A stretch of 61,358 nucleotides of DNA. Origin: Streptomyces bambusae. GTDB taxonomy: Bacteria; Actinomycetota; Actinomycetes; Streptomycetales; Streptomycetaceae. Shown piece after piece: positions 8,818 to 16,556 of the stretch. Below the pieces are notes generated by a model that was given only the letters and a program-made list of their open reading frames with translations, had not been told where the DNA came from and made no database searches. Made by a program: the position numbers and the translations under genes. The stretch spans positions 1-61,358 of the forward strand of contig NZ_JAJAUZ010000046.1 of assembly GCF_020532645.1 (NCBI RefSeq). Reading direction: 5' to 3'. The stretch's first letter is position 1; every line of letters starts with the position of its first letter.

Positions 8818-8928
8818 TCACGGCCCGTCGTGGACGAACGGGACCCAGACGATCGGGTCGGTGAGGTGCTCGTCGCGGAGTTCGGCGACGGCGTGGTGGA
8901 GGGTACGTGACCCTGCAAGCCCGGTCAC
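8818..8928 (-). pseudogene. out-of-frame 5' part of the GNAT gene
   Basis: A GTG at 8928 with GGAA about 9 bases upstream opens a short frame reading L-H-H-A-V-A-E-L-R-D-E-H-L-T-D-P-I-V-W, which ends at TGA 8818. Its third positions are almost all G or C, as in real genes here. Removing one G from the GGG near 8823 would join it in frame to the GNAT sequence (W-V-P-F-V-H-D-G, then R-E-E-R-A-A-Q-W-R). This is either a true one-base insertion or a sequencing error. Confidence 0.45.
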
Positions 8929-8998
8929 CGGCGAATTCCGGCCGCGCTCCGTGCTGCCAGCGGCGGCGGAGGCTGTGGAGCGGGGCTAGCCTGAAGGC

Positions 8999-9787
8999 AT
9001 GGCAACGGTGGACGTCGGTGGTGTGGAGGTGGCGTACACGCGGGCGGGCCGGGGGCCGGTGCTGGTCCTCGTGCACGGCGCCGGTGTCGACGGCCGGATG
9101 TGGCAGCCGCAACTCGCCGACCTGGCCAACGAGTTCACCGTCGTGGCCTGGGACGAGCCGGGCGCCGGACGGTCCGGCGACGTGCCGCCCGACTTCCGGC
9201 TCGCGGACTTCGCGGACTGCCTCGCGGCCGTGATCGAGGACATCGGGCCGGGCCCCGCCCACGTGGCCGGGCTCTCCTGGGGCGGGACGGTCGTACTGGA
9301 GCTGTACCGGCGCCGCCCCGACCTGGTCAGGACGCTGCTGCTGGTCGACACGTACGCCGGCTGGAAGGGGTCGCTGCCGCCGGAGGAGGTCGCCGCCCGC
9401 GTGGCGGGGGTCGAGCGGATGCTCGCCGCGCCCCCCGAGGAATTCGACCCGACAATGCCCGGCCTGTTCGCAGGCGAGCCGCCCCCTCGGTACGTGCCCC
9501 TGCTCGACGCCATGGCCCACGACGTCCGGCCGGACACCCTGCGGGTGCAGCTCGCCCTGATGGCCGAGACGGACCAGCGCGACCTGCTGCCCCGGATCGG
9601 GGTCCCGACCCTGCTGCTGTGGGGCGAGCAGGACGCCCGCTCGCCGCTGTACGTCGCCCGCGCGTTCCAGGACGCCATCCCGGAATCCGAGCTGGTGCTG
9701 ATCCCGGGCGCGGGGCACGTCTCCAACCTGGAGGCACCCGAAGCCTTCCGGCGCGCGGTACGCGCCTTCTGCGGAGCCCACGCCTGA
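8999..9787 (+). CDS. alpha/beta-hydrolase
   Basis: 262 aa single-domain alpha/beta-hydrolase. Oxyanion region H-G-A-G-V near residue 26, nucleophile elbow G-L-S-W-G-G (Ser93), acid in L-L-W-G-E-Q-D (Asp about 212) and catalytic His in P-G-A-G-H (about 240). The length and the triad are complete, so it is probably an active esterase, lactonase or haloperoxidase-like enzyme acting in the cytoplasm; there is no signal peptide. It faces the GNAT gene divergently, and the shared 70-base spacer should hold both promoters. The substrate cannot be predicted. Confidence 0.85.
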   Translation: MATVDVGGVEVAYTRAGRGPVLVLVHGAGVDGRMWQPQLADLANEFTVVAWDEPGAGRSGDVPPDFRLADFADCLAAVIEDIGPGPAHVAGLSWGGTVVLELYRRRPDLVRTLLLVDTYAGWKGSLPPEEVAARVAGVERMLAAPPEEFDPTMPGLFAGEPPPRYVPLLDAMAHDVRPDTLRVQLALMAETDQRDLLPRIGVPTLLLWGEQDARSPLYVARAFQDAIPESELVLIPGAGHVSNLEAPEAFRRAVRAFCGAHA

Positions 9788-9840
9788 GTGGTTCGCGTAC
9801 CGTCCACTCCCCCGTCAACTCCCCTGGAAACACTGGGCGG

Positions 9841-11130
9841 ATGCGACGGATGCGATGGTGGGTGGCCGGAGCGGCCGTGATGGCGGCGGCCCTGGTGGCG
9901 GTTCTGCTCGTCACGCTCGGCGGCGAAGACGGAGGCGGCGCCGAGGCGCCCCGCGTGACCGGCCCGTTCACCGCGCATCGCCCACCCCTGCACTTCCAGC
10001 CGGAAGGGGAGCTGGCGGATGCCGTCGGGGTGAGGTCGGCCGCCCTCGACGGTGCGCGGGCGTACGTGCACGCGTACGGCCGGCTGAAGGCGGTCGACCT
10101 GGCCACCCGGCGCACGCTGTGGTCGGTGCGGCAGTCCGGGCCGCTGCCGAGGGTCAACCCCGGAGATCCGCCGCCCCACGGCACCCCCGTCCGGGTCCGG
10201 TACGGCGGTCGCGATCTCGTCTTGGTCGCGTTCGCCAATACCGGCGTACGGGCGGAACTGGTCGCCGTGGACACCGCCACCGGGACCGAGGCCTGGCGGG
10301 CCCCCTGGCGCACCATGGAAGGGCGCTCTGCGGTGCGGTGCGCCGTGTCCGCCACAACAACGCTCAGGGGCGGGGGAGTTGCCGCCGTCGCCTGCGAGGA
10401 GTCCAACAGGTACGTCACGTACGGCATCGCATTCGACGGTGCCCGCCGGCTCCTCTGGCAACGTCCCGACGTCGAGGCCCGCTTCCCGCTGGCCGGAGCC
10501 CGGGTCGCGGCCATGGCCTGGCAGGACACCGACCGCGACGGCCGGATCGACTCCGCGCCGATGGACACCGGCCGCGCCGCCGCCCTGGACGTGCGCACCG
10601 GCCGCACCCTGTGGACCGGCGGCCGCCACCTGTCCCTGGGGCCGGGCAGGGAACTGCTGCCCTTCTCCCCGCACTTCGTCCTCGCCGGCGCGGACCTCCT
10701 CGACGTCCGGACGGGCCGCCGTGAGGTGCCGGCCGGCTTCGCGGCGGGACACGAGCCCGTCGTCTCCTGCTCGTACGACCAACGGGCCCACACCTACTGC
10801 TCGTTCTACGGCGGCGAGCTGGCCGCCTACGAAGCGGCCGGGGCCCGCCTGATCTGGCGGCGGGGCGGCGACCACGAGGCGGCGGTCTCCCCTTCCCCCT
10901 CCCTGCCCCGGTCGGTCACCGCCGCCTGGTACGGCCTGGTGTACGGCCTCACGCAGGACGGCGAGGGCGTGGTGATGGACGGCCTGACCGGAAGGATCCT
11001 GGAGGACGATTCGGGTGCTGCTCCCGATCTGGTCAACGAGTTCGCCGCCCTGGAGGCCGCGGCCGACCGGGCGTGGAACTCCCCGGTCGCAGTCCACCGC
11101 ACGGTTCCCCGCCCGGCACCCGCCCGTTGA
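9841..11130 (+). CDS. membrane-anchored PQQ-like beta-propeller protein
   Basis: 429 aa. One N-terminal membrane segment (residues 6-27, W-V-A-G-A-A-V-M-A-A-A-L) is followed by an extracytoplasmic domain with several propeller blades of the form D-x-A-T-G-x-E-x-W-R and D-V-R-T-G-R-x-L-W, as in PQQ/BamB-like repeats. These bind ligands or act as scaffolds. It also has D-x-D-x-D-G-R (D-T-D-R-D-G-R-I-D near residue 235), a calcium-loop-like element. No cysteine lipobox. ATG 9841 is the start; ATG 9850 is possible. It begins 53 bases after the hydrolase gene and may be cotranscribed. Role unknown. Confidence 0.7.
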   Translation: MRRMRWWVAGAAVMAAALVAVLLVTLGGEDGGGAEAPRVTGPFTAHRPPLHFQPEGELADAVGVRSAALDGARAYVHAYGRLKAVDLATRRTLWSVRQSGPLPRVNPGDPPPHGTPVRVRYGGRDLVLVAFANTGVRAELVAVDTATGTEAWRAPWRTMEGRSAVRCAVSATTTLRGGGVAAVACEESNRYVTYGIAFDGARRLLWQRPDVEARFPLAGARVAAMAWQDTDRDGRIDSAPMDTGRAAALDVRTGRTLWTGGRHLSLGPGRELLPFSPHFVLAGADLLDVRTGRREVPAGFAAGHEPVVSCSYDQRAHTYCSFYGGELAAYEAAGARLIWRRGGDHEAAVSPSPSLPRSVTAAWYGLVYGLTQDGEGVVMDGLTGRILEDDSGAAPDLVNEFAALEAAADRAWNSPVAVHRTVPRPAPAR

Positions 11131-11243
11131 CCCCGTTCCGCCGAGTCGGACGTCCCCGATACGGCGGTGCCCAGGTCCGGTGTCGCGCGGTAGGGTCCGC
11201 GTATTCGAACAAGGGGCCAGGTCAGGAGTACGGGGAGGGCGTC

Positions 11244-11759
11244 GTGGGTGGTACGGGGCCGGCGGACGGCGGCTGGGAGCCGAGCGACGAGGAGGGCGGC
11301 GCGCTCTCGGGCCGGTGGTGGCGGTGGGCCGATTCCGCGCCCGCGGACCGCTGCCCGGTCCGCGACAAGACCGGTGAGCACGCCGGCTGGAACCAGCCGG
11401 CCGACGTCTGGTTCCTGGCCGGCACCTACGGCGGCCATGTCGTGCGGCGCTGCACGGTCCCCTCGGACCGCCCGGTCTTCTTCCCCGTGCTCAACCTCCA
11501 GCACAACCGCTTCCACGCACGGACCCCGCAGCGGATGGCCGTCGTGGAGGCGATGGCCGCGCTCAACGGCGTGCCGCTGCCGCTGCGCGAGTTCGCGGCG
11601 TCGTTCCGCACCAAGTGGCTGACCCGCCGGTTCACCTGGGGCGTGTGGACGGGCCTCGCGCCTCTGGTGCCGGGCGAGTACGTGCTGGAGATCAAGGCGC
11701 TCGCCGACGACGGCTTCTGGGTCGACACCACGTACCATCTGGCGGCGGCGACCGTCTGA
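11244..11759 (+). CDS. conserved-type protein of unknown function
   Basis: 171 aa. Start GTG 11244 with GGGGAGGG 5-8 bases upstream; the longer open frame upstream overlaps the previous gene and reads unlike protein. Soluble, no signal peptide. It has an acidic/Gly-rich N-terminus (D-G-G-W-E-P-S-D-E-E-G-G), then an aromatic-rich core (G-R-W-W-R-W-A-D, D-V-W-F-L-A-G-T-Y-G-G, P-V-F-F-P-V-L-N, T-W-G-V-W-T-G-L). The order of beta-strand-like segments suggests an all-beta fold. I do not recognise the family. A GC hairpin follows directly. Confidence 0.75.
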   Translation: MGGTGPADGGWEPSDEEGGALSGRWWRWADSAPADRCPVRDKTGEHAGWNQPADVWFLAGTYGGHVVRRCTVPSDRPVFFPVLNLQHNRFHARTPQRMAVVEAMAALNGVPLPLREFAASFRTKWLTRRFTWGVWTGLAPLVPGEYVLEIKALADDGFWVDTTYHLAAATV

Positions 11760-11775
11760 CCTGCGCTTTCGCAGG
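11760..11775 (+). terminator. short hairpin after the stop codon
   Basis: CCTGCG-CTTT-CGCAGG, a 6-bp stem with a 4-nt loop that begins at the last base of the stop codon of the preceding gene. Confidence 0.45.
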
Positions 11776-11908
11776 GCTCCGGGCCGAGACGGCGCCACCG
11801 GACGGGTGGCGTCCGGGAGCGGCCGAAATCATGGCTTGGCGTGTGCATGCCATTCGGGCAGGGTCGATCCCCGTCCGCACACCGGCAACCCCTCACGCCT
11901 GGAGTGTC

Positions 11909-13573
11909 ATGAGATCCGCATTCCTCCCGCGACGGAGACACCTCGTCACCGGCTGCCTCGCCGCCGCCCTCGCCGTCTGCGCCACGGCCGGCCCCGGCGC
12001 GGCGGCCCCCCGGCCCGCGCAGGCCGAAGCCCCCGCCGCGGCCGAGTCCACGACGGCGCAGTCGGCCATCGACCTCCCGAACTGGATGGCCCAGCGCCGC
12101 ACCCAGCTCCACGACCGCCCGCTCAACGCCATCGCCATGCCCGGCAGCCACGACGCCGCCAGCTGGAGCATCCGCCCCGGCAGCGGCCTGTGCACCTCCG
12201 GCGACGCCTACGACGTGGCCCGGGTCTACCCGGCCGTCGCCGCCAGCATGGCCCGCACCCAGAGCGGTAGCCTCACCGCCCAGCTCGACGGCGGCGCCCG
12301 CGTCCTCGACCTGCGGCTCTGCAAGCAGGACGGCCGCTGGTACGCGTACCACGGCTCGCCGCTCGGCAACCTGTTCTTCGACGCCGACGGGCGCACCGGC
12401 GAAGTGGCCGGCCTGGCCGACTGGATCCGCCGCCATCCCGCGGAACTCGTGATCCTGCGGCTGTCCGTCACCGCCCCCGCCGCCGAACTGACCACCGCCC
12501 GCGGCGCCGCGATGGACCTCCTCATGGACGCCGTCGGCCGCGACCGGATCGCCCCCAGGTCCACGTACGGCCCGCAGAGCCCGTACGGCACCTTCGTCGA
12601 CGCCGGACGCCACGTCGTCGTCATGGGCGACGGCCGCGAGGACCAGCGCGGCGTGCTGTGGCCGACCTCCGACTCCGACAGCCGCGGTAGCTACGCCTAC
12701 GCCTCACTGGCCTGGTACGACTACCTGGGCGCGCTCTTCGACAGCGCCGGCGCGGCGGAACGCACGTACGCCTCCGCCCTCACCCTCGACGACCGCGCCC
12801 TCACCTGGCCCCAAGCCGCCCGCCCCGACGGGCTGTTCTCGCTCAGCGGCCTGATCACCCCGGACATCACCGTCCCCGGTGCCGCACTCGCCCAGATGGG
12901 TGCGGCGCTCGGCCTCGTGCCCCGCGAGGTGGCCGACGCGTACATGCTCCACCTCGCCCGCGGCTTCAACGCACGGCTGCTCGGCATGCTGAACGGGCCG
13001 TGGCAACAGCACCCGGCCGTCGATCAGTTCAACGTCGTGATGACCGACGACGTCAACCAGAACGGCCAGGGCGTCCCCGCCGGCGCCCTGCAGCGGGCCG
13101 TGATCGCCCTCAACGACGTCGCCCGGCAGAACGCCTGCGGAGACCCCGAAGGCACCCCCGCCCAGCCCGGCCGCACCCTGCGCTACCAGGCCCACCTGCA
13201 GAACATCGGCTGGCAGCCCGGCACCGCAGCCGACGGCGCCGGCGTCGGCACCACCGGCCAGAGCCGGCCCGTAGAGGCCCTGCGCCTGTCCGCCACCGGC
13301 ACCGGCGGCCTGTGGGCCCGCGCCCACGTGCAGAACATCGGCTGGCAGCCCTGGGTCCGTATCCCCGACGGCGGCACCGCCGAAGTCGGCACCACCGGAC
13401 GGGCCCTGCGACTGGAAGCCCTCGAACTCCGAACCGACCGGGGCACGTTGGCCGGCCGGGCGCACGTGCAGAACGTCGGCTGGCAGCCCAGGACCCGCGG
13501 CCAGGCGATCACCCTCGGCACCACCGGCCGTTCCCTCGCCATCGAGGCGCTGTCCCTGACCGCCTGCGACTGA
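11909..13573 (+). CDS. secreted PI-PLC-like phosphodiesterase with three ChW repeats
   Basis: 554 aa. Signal peptide with twin Arg-Arg start (R-R-R-H-L-V-T-G-C-L-A) and A-A-A-P cleavage region near residue 32. The catalytic X-domain shows M-P-G-S-H-D-A-A (general base His near residue 77) and Y-H-G-S-P-L (second His near 150), as in phosphatidylinositol-specific phospholipase C and glycerophosphodiester-type enzymes. The C-terminal 140 residues contain three copies of a repeat with core Q-N-I-G-W-Q-P and G-T-T-G-R, matching clostridial hydrophobic W (ChW) repeats, thought to mediate surface or glycan binding. Start ATG 11909, GGAG 5 bases upstream. It probably acts outside the cell on inositol lipids, bound to the wall. 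Confidence 0.8.
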   Translation: MRSAFLPRRRHLVTGCLAAALAVCATAGPGAAAPRPAQAEAPAAAESTTAQSAIDLPNWMAQRRTQLHDRPLNAIAMPGSHDAASWSIRPGSGLCTSGDAYDVARVYPAVAASMARTQSGSLTAQLDGGARVLDLRLCKQDGRWYAYHGSPLGNLFFDADGRTGEVAGLADWIRRHPAELVILRLSVTAPAAELTTARGAAMDLLMDAVGRDRIAPRSTYGPQSPYGTFVDAGRHVVVMGDGREDQRGVLWPTSDSDSRGSYAYASLAWYDYLGALFDSAGAAERTYASALTLDDRALTWPQAARPDGLFSLSGLITPDITVPGAALAQMGAALGLVPREVADAYMLHLARGFNARLLGMLNGPWQQHPAVDQFNVVMTDDVNQNGQGVPAGALQRAVIALNDVARQNACGDPEGTPAQPGRTLRYQAHLQNIGWQPGTAADGAGVGTTGQSRPVEALRLSATGTGGLWARAHVQNIGWQPWVRIPDGGTAEVGTTGRALRLEALELRTDRGTLAGRAHVQNVGWQPRTRGQAITLGTTGRSLAIEALSLTACD

Positions 13574-13606
13574 CCCGACCCGCAAACCCCGTGGCCGCGC
13601 CCGTGC

Positions 13607-13635
13607 CCCCTCCCCGGCATCCCGCCCCGGAGGGG
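13607..13635 (+). terminator. possible hairpin after the PI-PLC gene
   Basis: CCCCTCC and GGAGGGG are complementary across a 15-nt loop, 34 bases after the stop codon. The loop is long, so this is a weak call. Confidence 0.3.
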
Positions 13636-13738
13636 ACCCGGGCGCGCGCACGCACCGGGGCAACTCGCCTCCGTAAGGTCCTCGTCGGGGCAAGCCGCTG
13701 ACGACACGCCATTGCCCCCCGGCCCGCCCTGCCCTACT

Positions 13739-13769
13739 GTTCGTTCGAACCACTCGTTCGTTCGAACGA
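13739..13769. promoter_or_regulatory. double GTTCGTTCGAAC operator-like repeat
   Basis: The 12-mer GTTCGTTCGAAC occurs twice, at 13739 and 13756, spaced 17 bases start to start. The second copy contains a perfect 12-bp palindrome TCGTTCGAACGA (13758-13769); the first matches it at 11 of 12 positions. Two palindromic half-sites in tandem look like a regulator binding site for the (now broken) gene starting at 13851. Confidence 0.6.
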
Positions 13770-13850
13770 CTTGGACCGGAGGGCGTCACGCCTGCCCGCC
13801 TCGCACCCGTACGCCTCCCCTGCCACGCCAGCGAAACAGAGAGCCCGGCC

Positions 13851-14047
13851 GTGCTGAGCGAGCACCCCCCGACCCCCGCCGCCCTCGTCCCGGTGCCCCC
13901 CGCCCCCGCCGCGACCACCGGCCAGGGCACCGGAACGGTGACCGCCACCTACAGGGCTGCTCACCCCAGGGCGTCGACCAGTGGGCGTCCGTGCCCTTCG
14001 ACGTCCCGCCCGGCGTCCGGCGGACACGGCGGGCCGCCCGCATGGTG
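13851..14047 (+). pseudogene. remnant of a CehA/McbA-type metallohydrolase N-terminus
   Basis: A GTG start at 13851 opens a frame with G-T-G-T-V-T-A-T-Y-R; after that the coding signal moves to another frame reading Q-G-V-D-Q-W-A-S-V-P-F-D-V-P-P-G-V-R-R. The W-x-x-V-P-F-D-V-P-P-G-V-R pattern is what I associate with the N-terminal beta-domain of CehA/McbA family metallohydrolases. The polypeptide then ends, and the metal-binding domain is absent. So this is a frameshifted and truncated remnant of about 65 codons. Family assignment is from memory of one motif and is tentative. Confidence 0.4.
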
Positions 14048-14126
14048 ACAAGGTGTCGGAATCCGTGGTGTTCCGGGGTGCATAGGATGCACGTCAACCC
14101 GCTGTCACCTAAGAGGAGTTGACTCG

Positions 14127-15065
14127 ATGAGCGGCGCCGTGGTCACGATCGGTTCCCGGGCGAGCAAGCTGGCGCGTGCGCAGGTCGCGGAGTGGCTGGG
14201 GGCGCTGGGACCGCGGTACCCGGGAGTCCAGTTCCGGCGGGAGACGATCCTGGAGGGCGGAGACCAGGACCGCATCACACCGACGCTCGCCGAGGTGGCG
14301 AAGACGGCCGGCGGCTCGGCCTTCTCCACCAACCAGGAGGCCGCCCTGGTGGCAGGCCGGGTCGACGTCGTCGTCCACTCCCTCAAGGACCTCCCGACCG
14401 CCGTCCGCGAAGGCACCACCCTCCTCACCACACCCGGCCCCCGCGAAGACGTACGCGACGTCCTGTGCGGCGAGACCCTGGACGGCCTGCCCCCCGGCGC
14501 CCGCGTCGGCACCGGCGCCCCCCGCCGCGTCGCCCAGCTCCTCGCCCTGCGCCCGGACCTCGACGTCGTCCCGATCCGCGGCAACGTCCCCGGCCGCCTG
14601 GCCCGGCTCAGGGGCCGTGACCGCCTGGACGCCGTCGTCCTGGCGGCCGCCGGCCTCAACCGCCTGGACATGCTGCCCGACGTCCACCAGGTACTCGACC
14701 CGGCCCTCTTCCCGCCGTCCCCCGGCCAGGGTGCCCTCGGCATCCAGGTCCGCAGCGGCTCCGCCGCCGCCCGCCTCCTCGCCGGCACCGGTGACCCCGA
14801 GACCGACGCCTGCGTCCGCGCCGAACGGGCCCTGCTCGCCGAACTCCACGGCGGCTGCTCCGTCCCCGTCGGCGCCTGGGGCCGGATCGAGGCCGACGGC
14901 CTCCTCCACCTGTCGGCGGCCGTCACCGCCCTGGACGGCTCGCGCCAGATCACCGGCGCCGCCGCCGGCCCGGCCGACGCCCCCGAAAAGCTCGGCGCCT
15001 ACCTCGCCACCGACCTCGTCACCCAAGGCGCCGCCGACATCCTGACCGCGATCCGCACTCCCTGA
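14127..15065 (+). CDS. divergent hydroxymethylbilane synthase (HemC family)
   Basis: 312 aa, the usual length. HemC features kept: I-G-S-R-A-S-K-L-A near the start, H-S-L-K-D-L-P (84-90), the arginine pair in G-T-G-A-P-R-R (133-134), R-G-N-V (151-154), A-A-A-G-L-N-R-L, P-G-Q-G-A-L-G-I, and G-G-C-S-V-P with Cys244, which attaches the dipyrromethane cofactor. Features lost: the canonical G-x-F-x-K-E-(I/L)-E segment reads G-S-A-F-S-T-N-Q-E, without the lysine, and canonical G-T-S-S-L-R-R reads G-T-G-A-P-R-R. No other haem gene is nearby. Start ATG 14127 with AAGAGGAG 8 bases upstream. Probably a paralogue; whether it makes hydroxymethylbilane is open. Confidence 0.8.
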   Translation: MSGAVVTIGSRASKLARAQVAEWLGALGPRYPGVQFRRETILEGGDQDRITPTLAEVAKTAGGSAFSTNQEAALVAGRVDVVVHSLKDLPTAVREGTTLLTTPGPREDVRDVLCGETLDGLPPGARVGTGAPRRVAQLLALRPDLDVVPIRGNVPGRLARLRGRDRLDAVVLAAAGLNRLDMLPDVHQVLDPALFPPSPGQGALGIQVRSGSAAARLLAGTGDPETDACVRAERALLAELHGGCSVPVGAWGRIEADGLLHLSAAVTALDGSRQITGAAAGPADAPEKLGAYLATDLVTQGAADILTAIRTP

Positions 15066-15075
15066 ACCCGCGCGC

Positions 15076-15319
15076 TCACCGCTCGCCCACGACCAGCAGG
15101 AACGGCGGAACACCCCGCTCCGCCGCCCGGCGCGCCACCTTTTCCAGGCCCGCACCCCTGGTCCAGCAGCACCCGTACGTCGGCCTGCGCCAGGCGCAGC
15201 TGCTCGAACACCGCCGAATACCCCAGCAGCCACCCCACGGCATCGTCCCAGGCCACGAACTCGCCGGCGATCTCGTCCGTGTCCCAGTCCGTCGGCCCGT
15301 GCGACGCTTCCACACCCAC
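15076..15319 (-). pseudogene. frameshifted remnant of a SAM-dependent methyltransferase
   Basis: The minus strand from 15319 reads D-W-D-T-D-E-I-A-G-E-F-V-A-W-D-D, then Y-S-A-V-F-E-Q-L-R-L and V-L-L-D-Q-G-C-G-P-G, the class I SAM-binding motif. Immediately after C-G-P-G the frame must shift (near 15155) to continue K-V-A-R-R-A-A-E-R-G, and the sequence stops at 15076, about 80 codons in. The C-terminal two thirds of a methyltransferase are missing; the end of the HemC gene lies where they should be. Confidence 0.5.
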
Positions 15320-15373
15320 CAGTCAAACAGACCCCACACCGCCCAGTGGCGCTCGAAGAAGAGCGCCCCGGGC

Positions 15374-15645
15374 ACGCACGACCTCCTGATGGTCGGTCCG
15401 CCCGGCGGTGCCTGGCACTTCGAGCTGACGCTCGACCCCGACGATCCGCTGGAGCCGACGCCGACGGTCGACGACCTGTTCGTCGTCTACCTCGGCGAAC
15501 CGCCGGACGACCGCCTCGTCGATCGCCTGGTGGCAGCCGGCGGCACCAGGGTCCGCTCGCACAACCCCTACTGGGACGAGCACGCGTGACGGTCGAGGAC
15601 CCGGACGGCTACCGCCTCGTCCTCTGCGCCCGCACCTGGGGCTGA
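15374..15645 (+). pseudogene. frameshifted remnant of a VOC/glyoxalase-type protein
   Basis: Reads D-L-L-M-V-G-P-P-G-G-A-W-H-F-E-L-T, then D-D-L-F-V-V-Y-L and N-P-Y-W-D-E-H, which are VOC-superfamily signatures. The frame hits a stop at 15587, but one base out of frame it continues G-V-T-V-E-D-P-D-G-Y-R-L-V-L-C to a stop at 15645, the usual VOC ending. The first 25-30 residues of the domain are also missing. A one-base deletion near 15585 plus 5' loss explain this. Confidence 0.6.
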
Positions 15646-15751
15646 CCGAAGTCGCCACCGGGTCCGCCCGGGCCGGGTGACACTGTCTGCGCAGCAAGGT
15701 CCGTACACCCCGCCCGCCCGCCTCGCCCAACCCGCCCACAAGGAGAGCCCG

Positions 15752-16114
15752 ATGCCGCACATCACCGTCGACCATTCCTCGTCGCTGTACGACGTCCTCG
15801 ACCGCCGCGGCCTCGGGCTCGCCCTGCACACGCTCACCGCCGACCTCGTCAACGCCCCAGTGGCCGCGTGCAAGACGCGCTTCCGCACCGCGGACGAGAC
15901 GTTCGTCGCCGACGGATCTCCGGAACACGCCGTCGTCCACGTCGAGATCGCCCTCCTGGCGGGCCGCACCCAGGAGACCAAGGACAAGCTGAGCGAGGCC
16001 GTCCTGGACCTCCTGCGCACCCACACCACGGGCGCCACCGGCCAGACCGTCCACCACTCGGTGGACGTCACGGAGCTCACCCCGGCCTACCGCCAGGACA
16101 CCACGGCCCACTGA
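15752..16114 (+). CDS. 5-carboxymethyl-2-hydroxymuconate isomerase-like protein (tautomerase superfamily)
   Basis: 120 aa. It begins M-P-H-I-T-V-D-H-S, so Met removal exposes an N-terminal proline, the catalytic base of tautomerases, and the overall layout and length match CHMI. Motifs: C-K-T-R-F-R-T, V-H-V-E-I-A-L-L-A-G-R-T and K-L-S-E-A-V-L-D-L. Start ATG 15752 has AAGGAGAG 6 bases upstream; the longer frame to 15677 reads as non-protein. In homoprotocatechuate degradation CHMI isomerises a ring-cleavage product, but no other gene of that pathway is nearby, so the physiological substrate is uncertain. Confidence 0.8.
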   Translation: MPHITVDHSSSLYDVLDRRGLGLALHTLTADLVNAPVAACKTRFRTADETFVADGSPEHAVVHVEIALLAGRTQETKDKLSEAVLDLLRTHTTGATGQTVHHSVDVTELTPAYRQDTTAH

Positions 16115-16141
16115 CCGGTTGAGCATCCGCACACCCTCCGG

Positions 16142-16159
16142 CTGAGTACGCGCACTCAG
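16142..16159. promoter_or_regulatory. CTGAGT-N6-ACTCAG inverted repeat
   Basis: Perfect 6-bp arms CTGAGT and ACTCAG around ACGCGC, 57 bases before the start of the lipoprotein gene. Position and symmetry fit a regulator site in its promoter. A transcription terminator of the isomerase gene is the alternative, but the stem is short. Confidence 0.4.
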
Positions 16160-16215
16160 TCCCGTTCGGTCGTCCCCCGCCAGAGTGGGGGGCGACCGAA
16201 CGACAGGAGAAGAAG

Positions 16216-16548
16216 ATGCCCACCGCCGCCCCCCGCCGCACCGCCCCCCGCCGCACCGCCCTCCGGGCCGCCACCTTCGTACTCGCCGGCGCGGCCGCAG
16301 TCCTGGCGCTGACGGGCTGCAACCTGGACTTCCAGGAGGACGTCTGCAACACCGGCGAATACCCCGTCCTCGCCGTCGGCGGCTCCGGCTCGGCCTGCAT
16401 GCCGAACGGCGAAGAGCCCGCGCAGGGCTACGCCCGCTACCCGGAGGGCAAGGTGCCCCGGCAGCTCGACGACAAGTGGGACGTCTACTGGCGCACCCAC
16501 ACCCTCGACAAGGACGGCAACGTCATCGACGCACCTGACGCCCCGTAA
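16216..16548 (+). CDS. small secreted lipoprotein
   Basis: 110 aa. An Arg-rich start with an internal duplication (R-R-T-A-P-R-R-T-A, mirrored in the DNA as repeated CGCCGCACCGCC), a hydrophobic stretch and the lipobox L-T-G-C (Cys36), so the mature protein is lipidated and surface-bound. The 74-residue mature part has two more Cys (V-C-N-T-G-E-Y-P-V and S-A-C-M-P-N-G) and ends with W-R-T-H-T-L-D-K-D-G-N-V-I-D. It looks like the SCO0607-type small lipoproteins of Streptomyces; function unknown. Start supported by AGGAGAAG. Confidence 0.8.
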   Translation: MPTAAPRRTAPRRTALRAATFVLAGAAAVLALTGCNLDFQEDVCNTGEYPVLAVGGSGSACMPNGEEPAQGYARYPEGKVPRQLDDKWDVYWRTHTLDKDGNVIDAPDAP

Positions 16549-16556
16549 GAGCGTGC

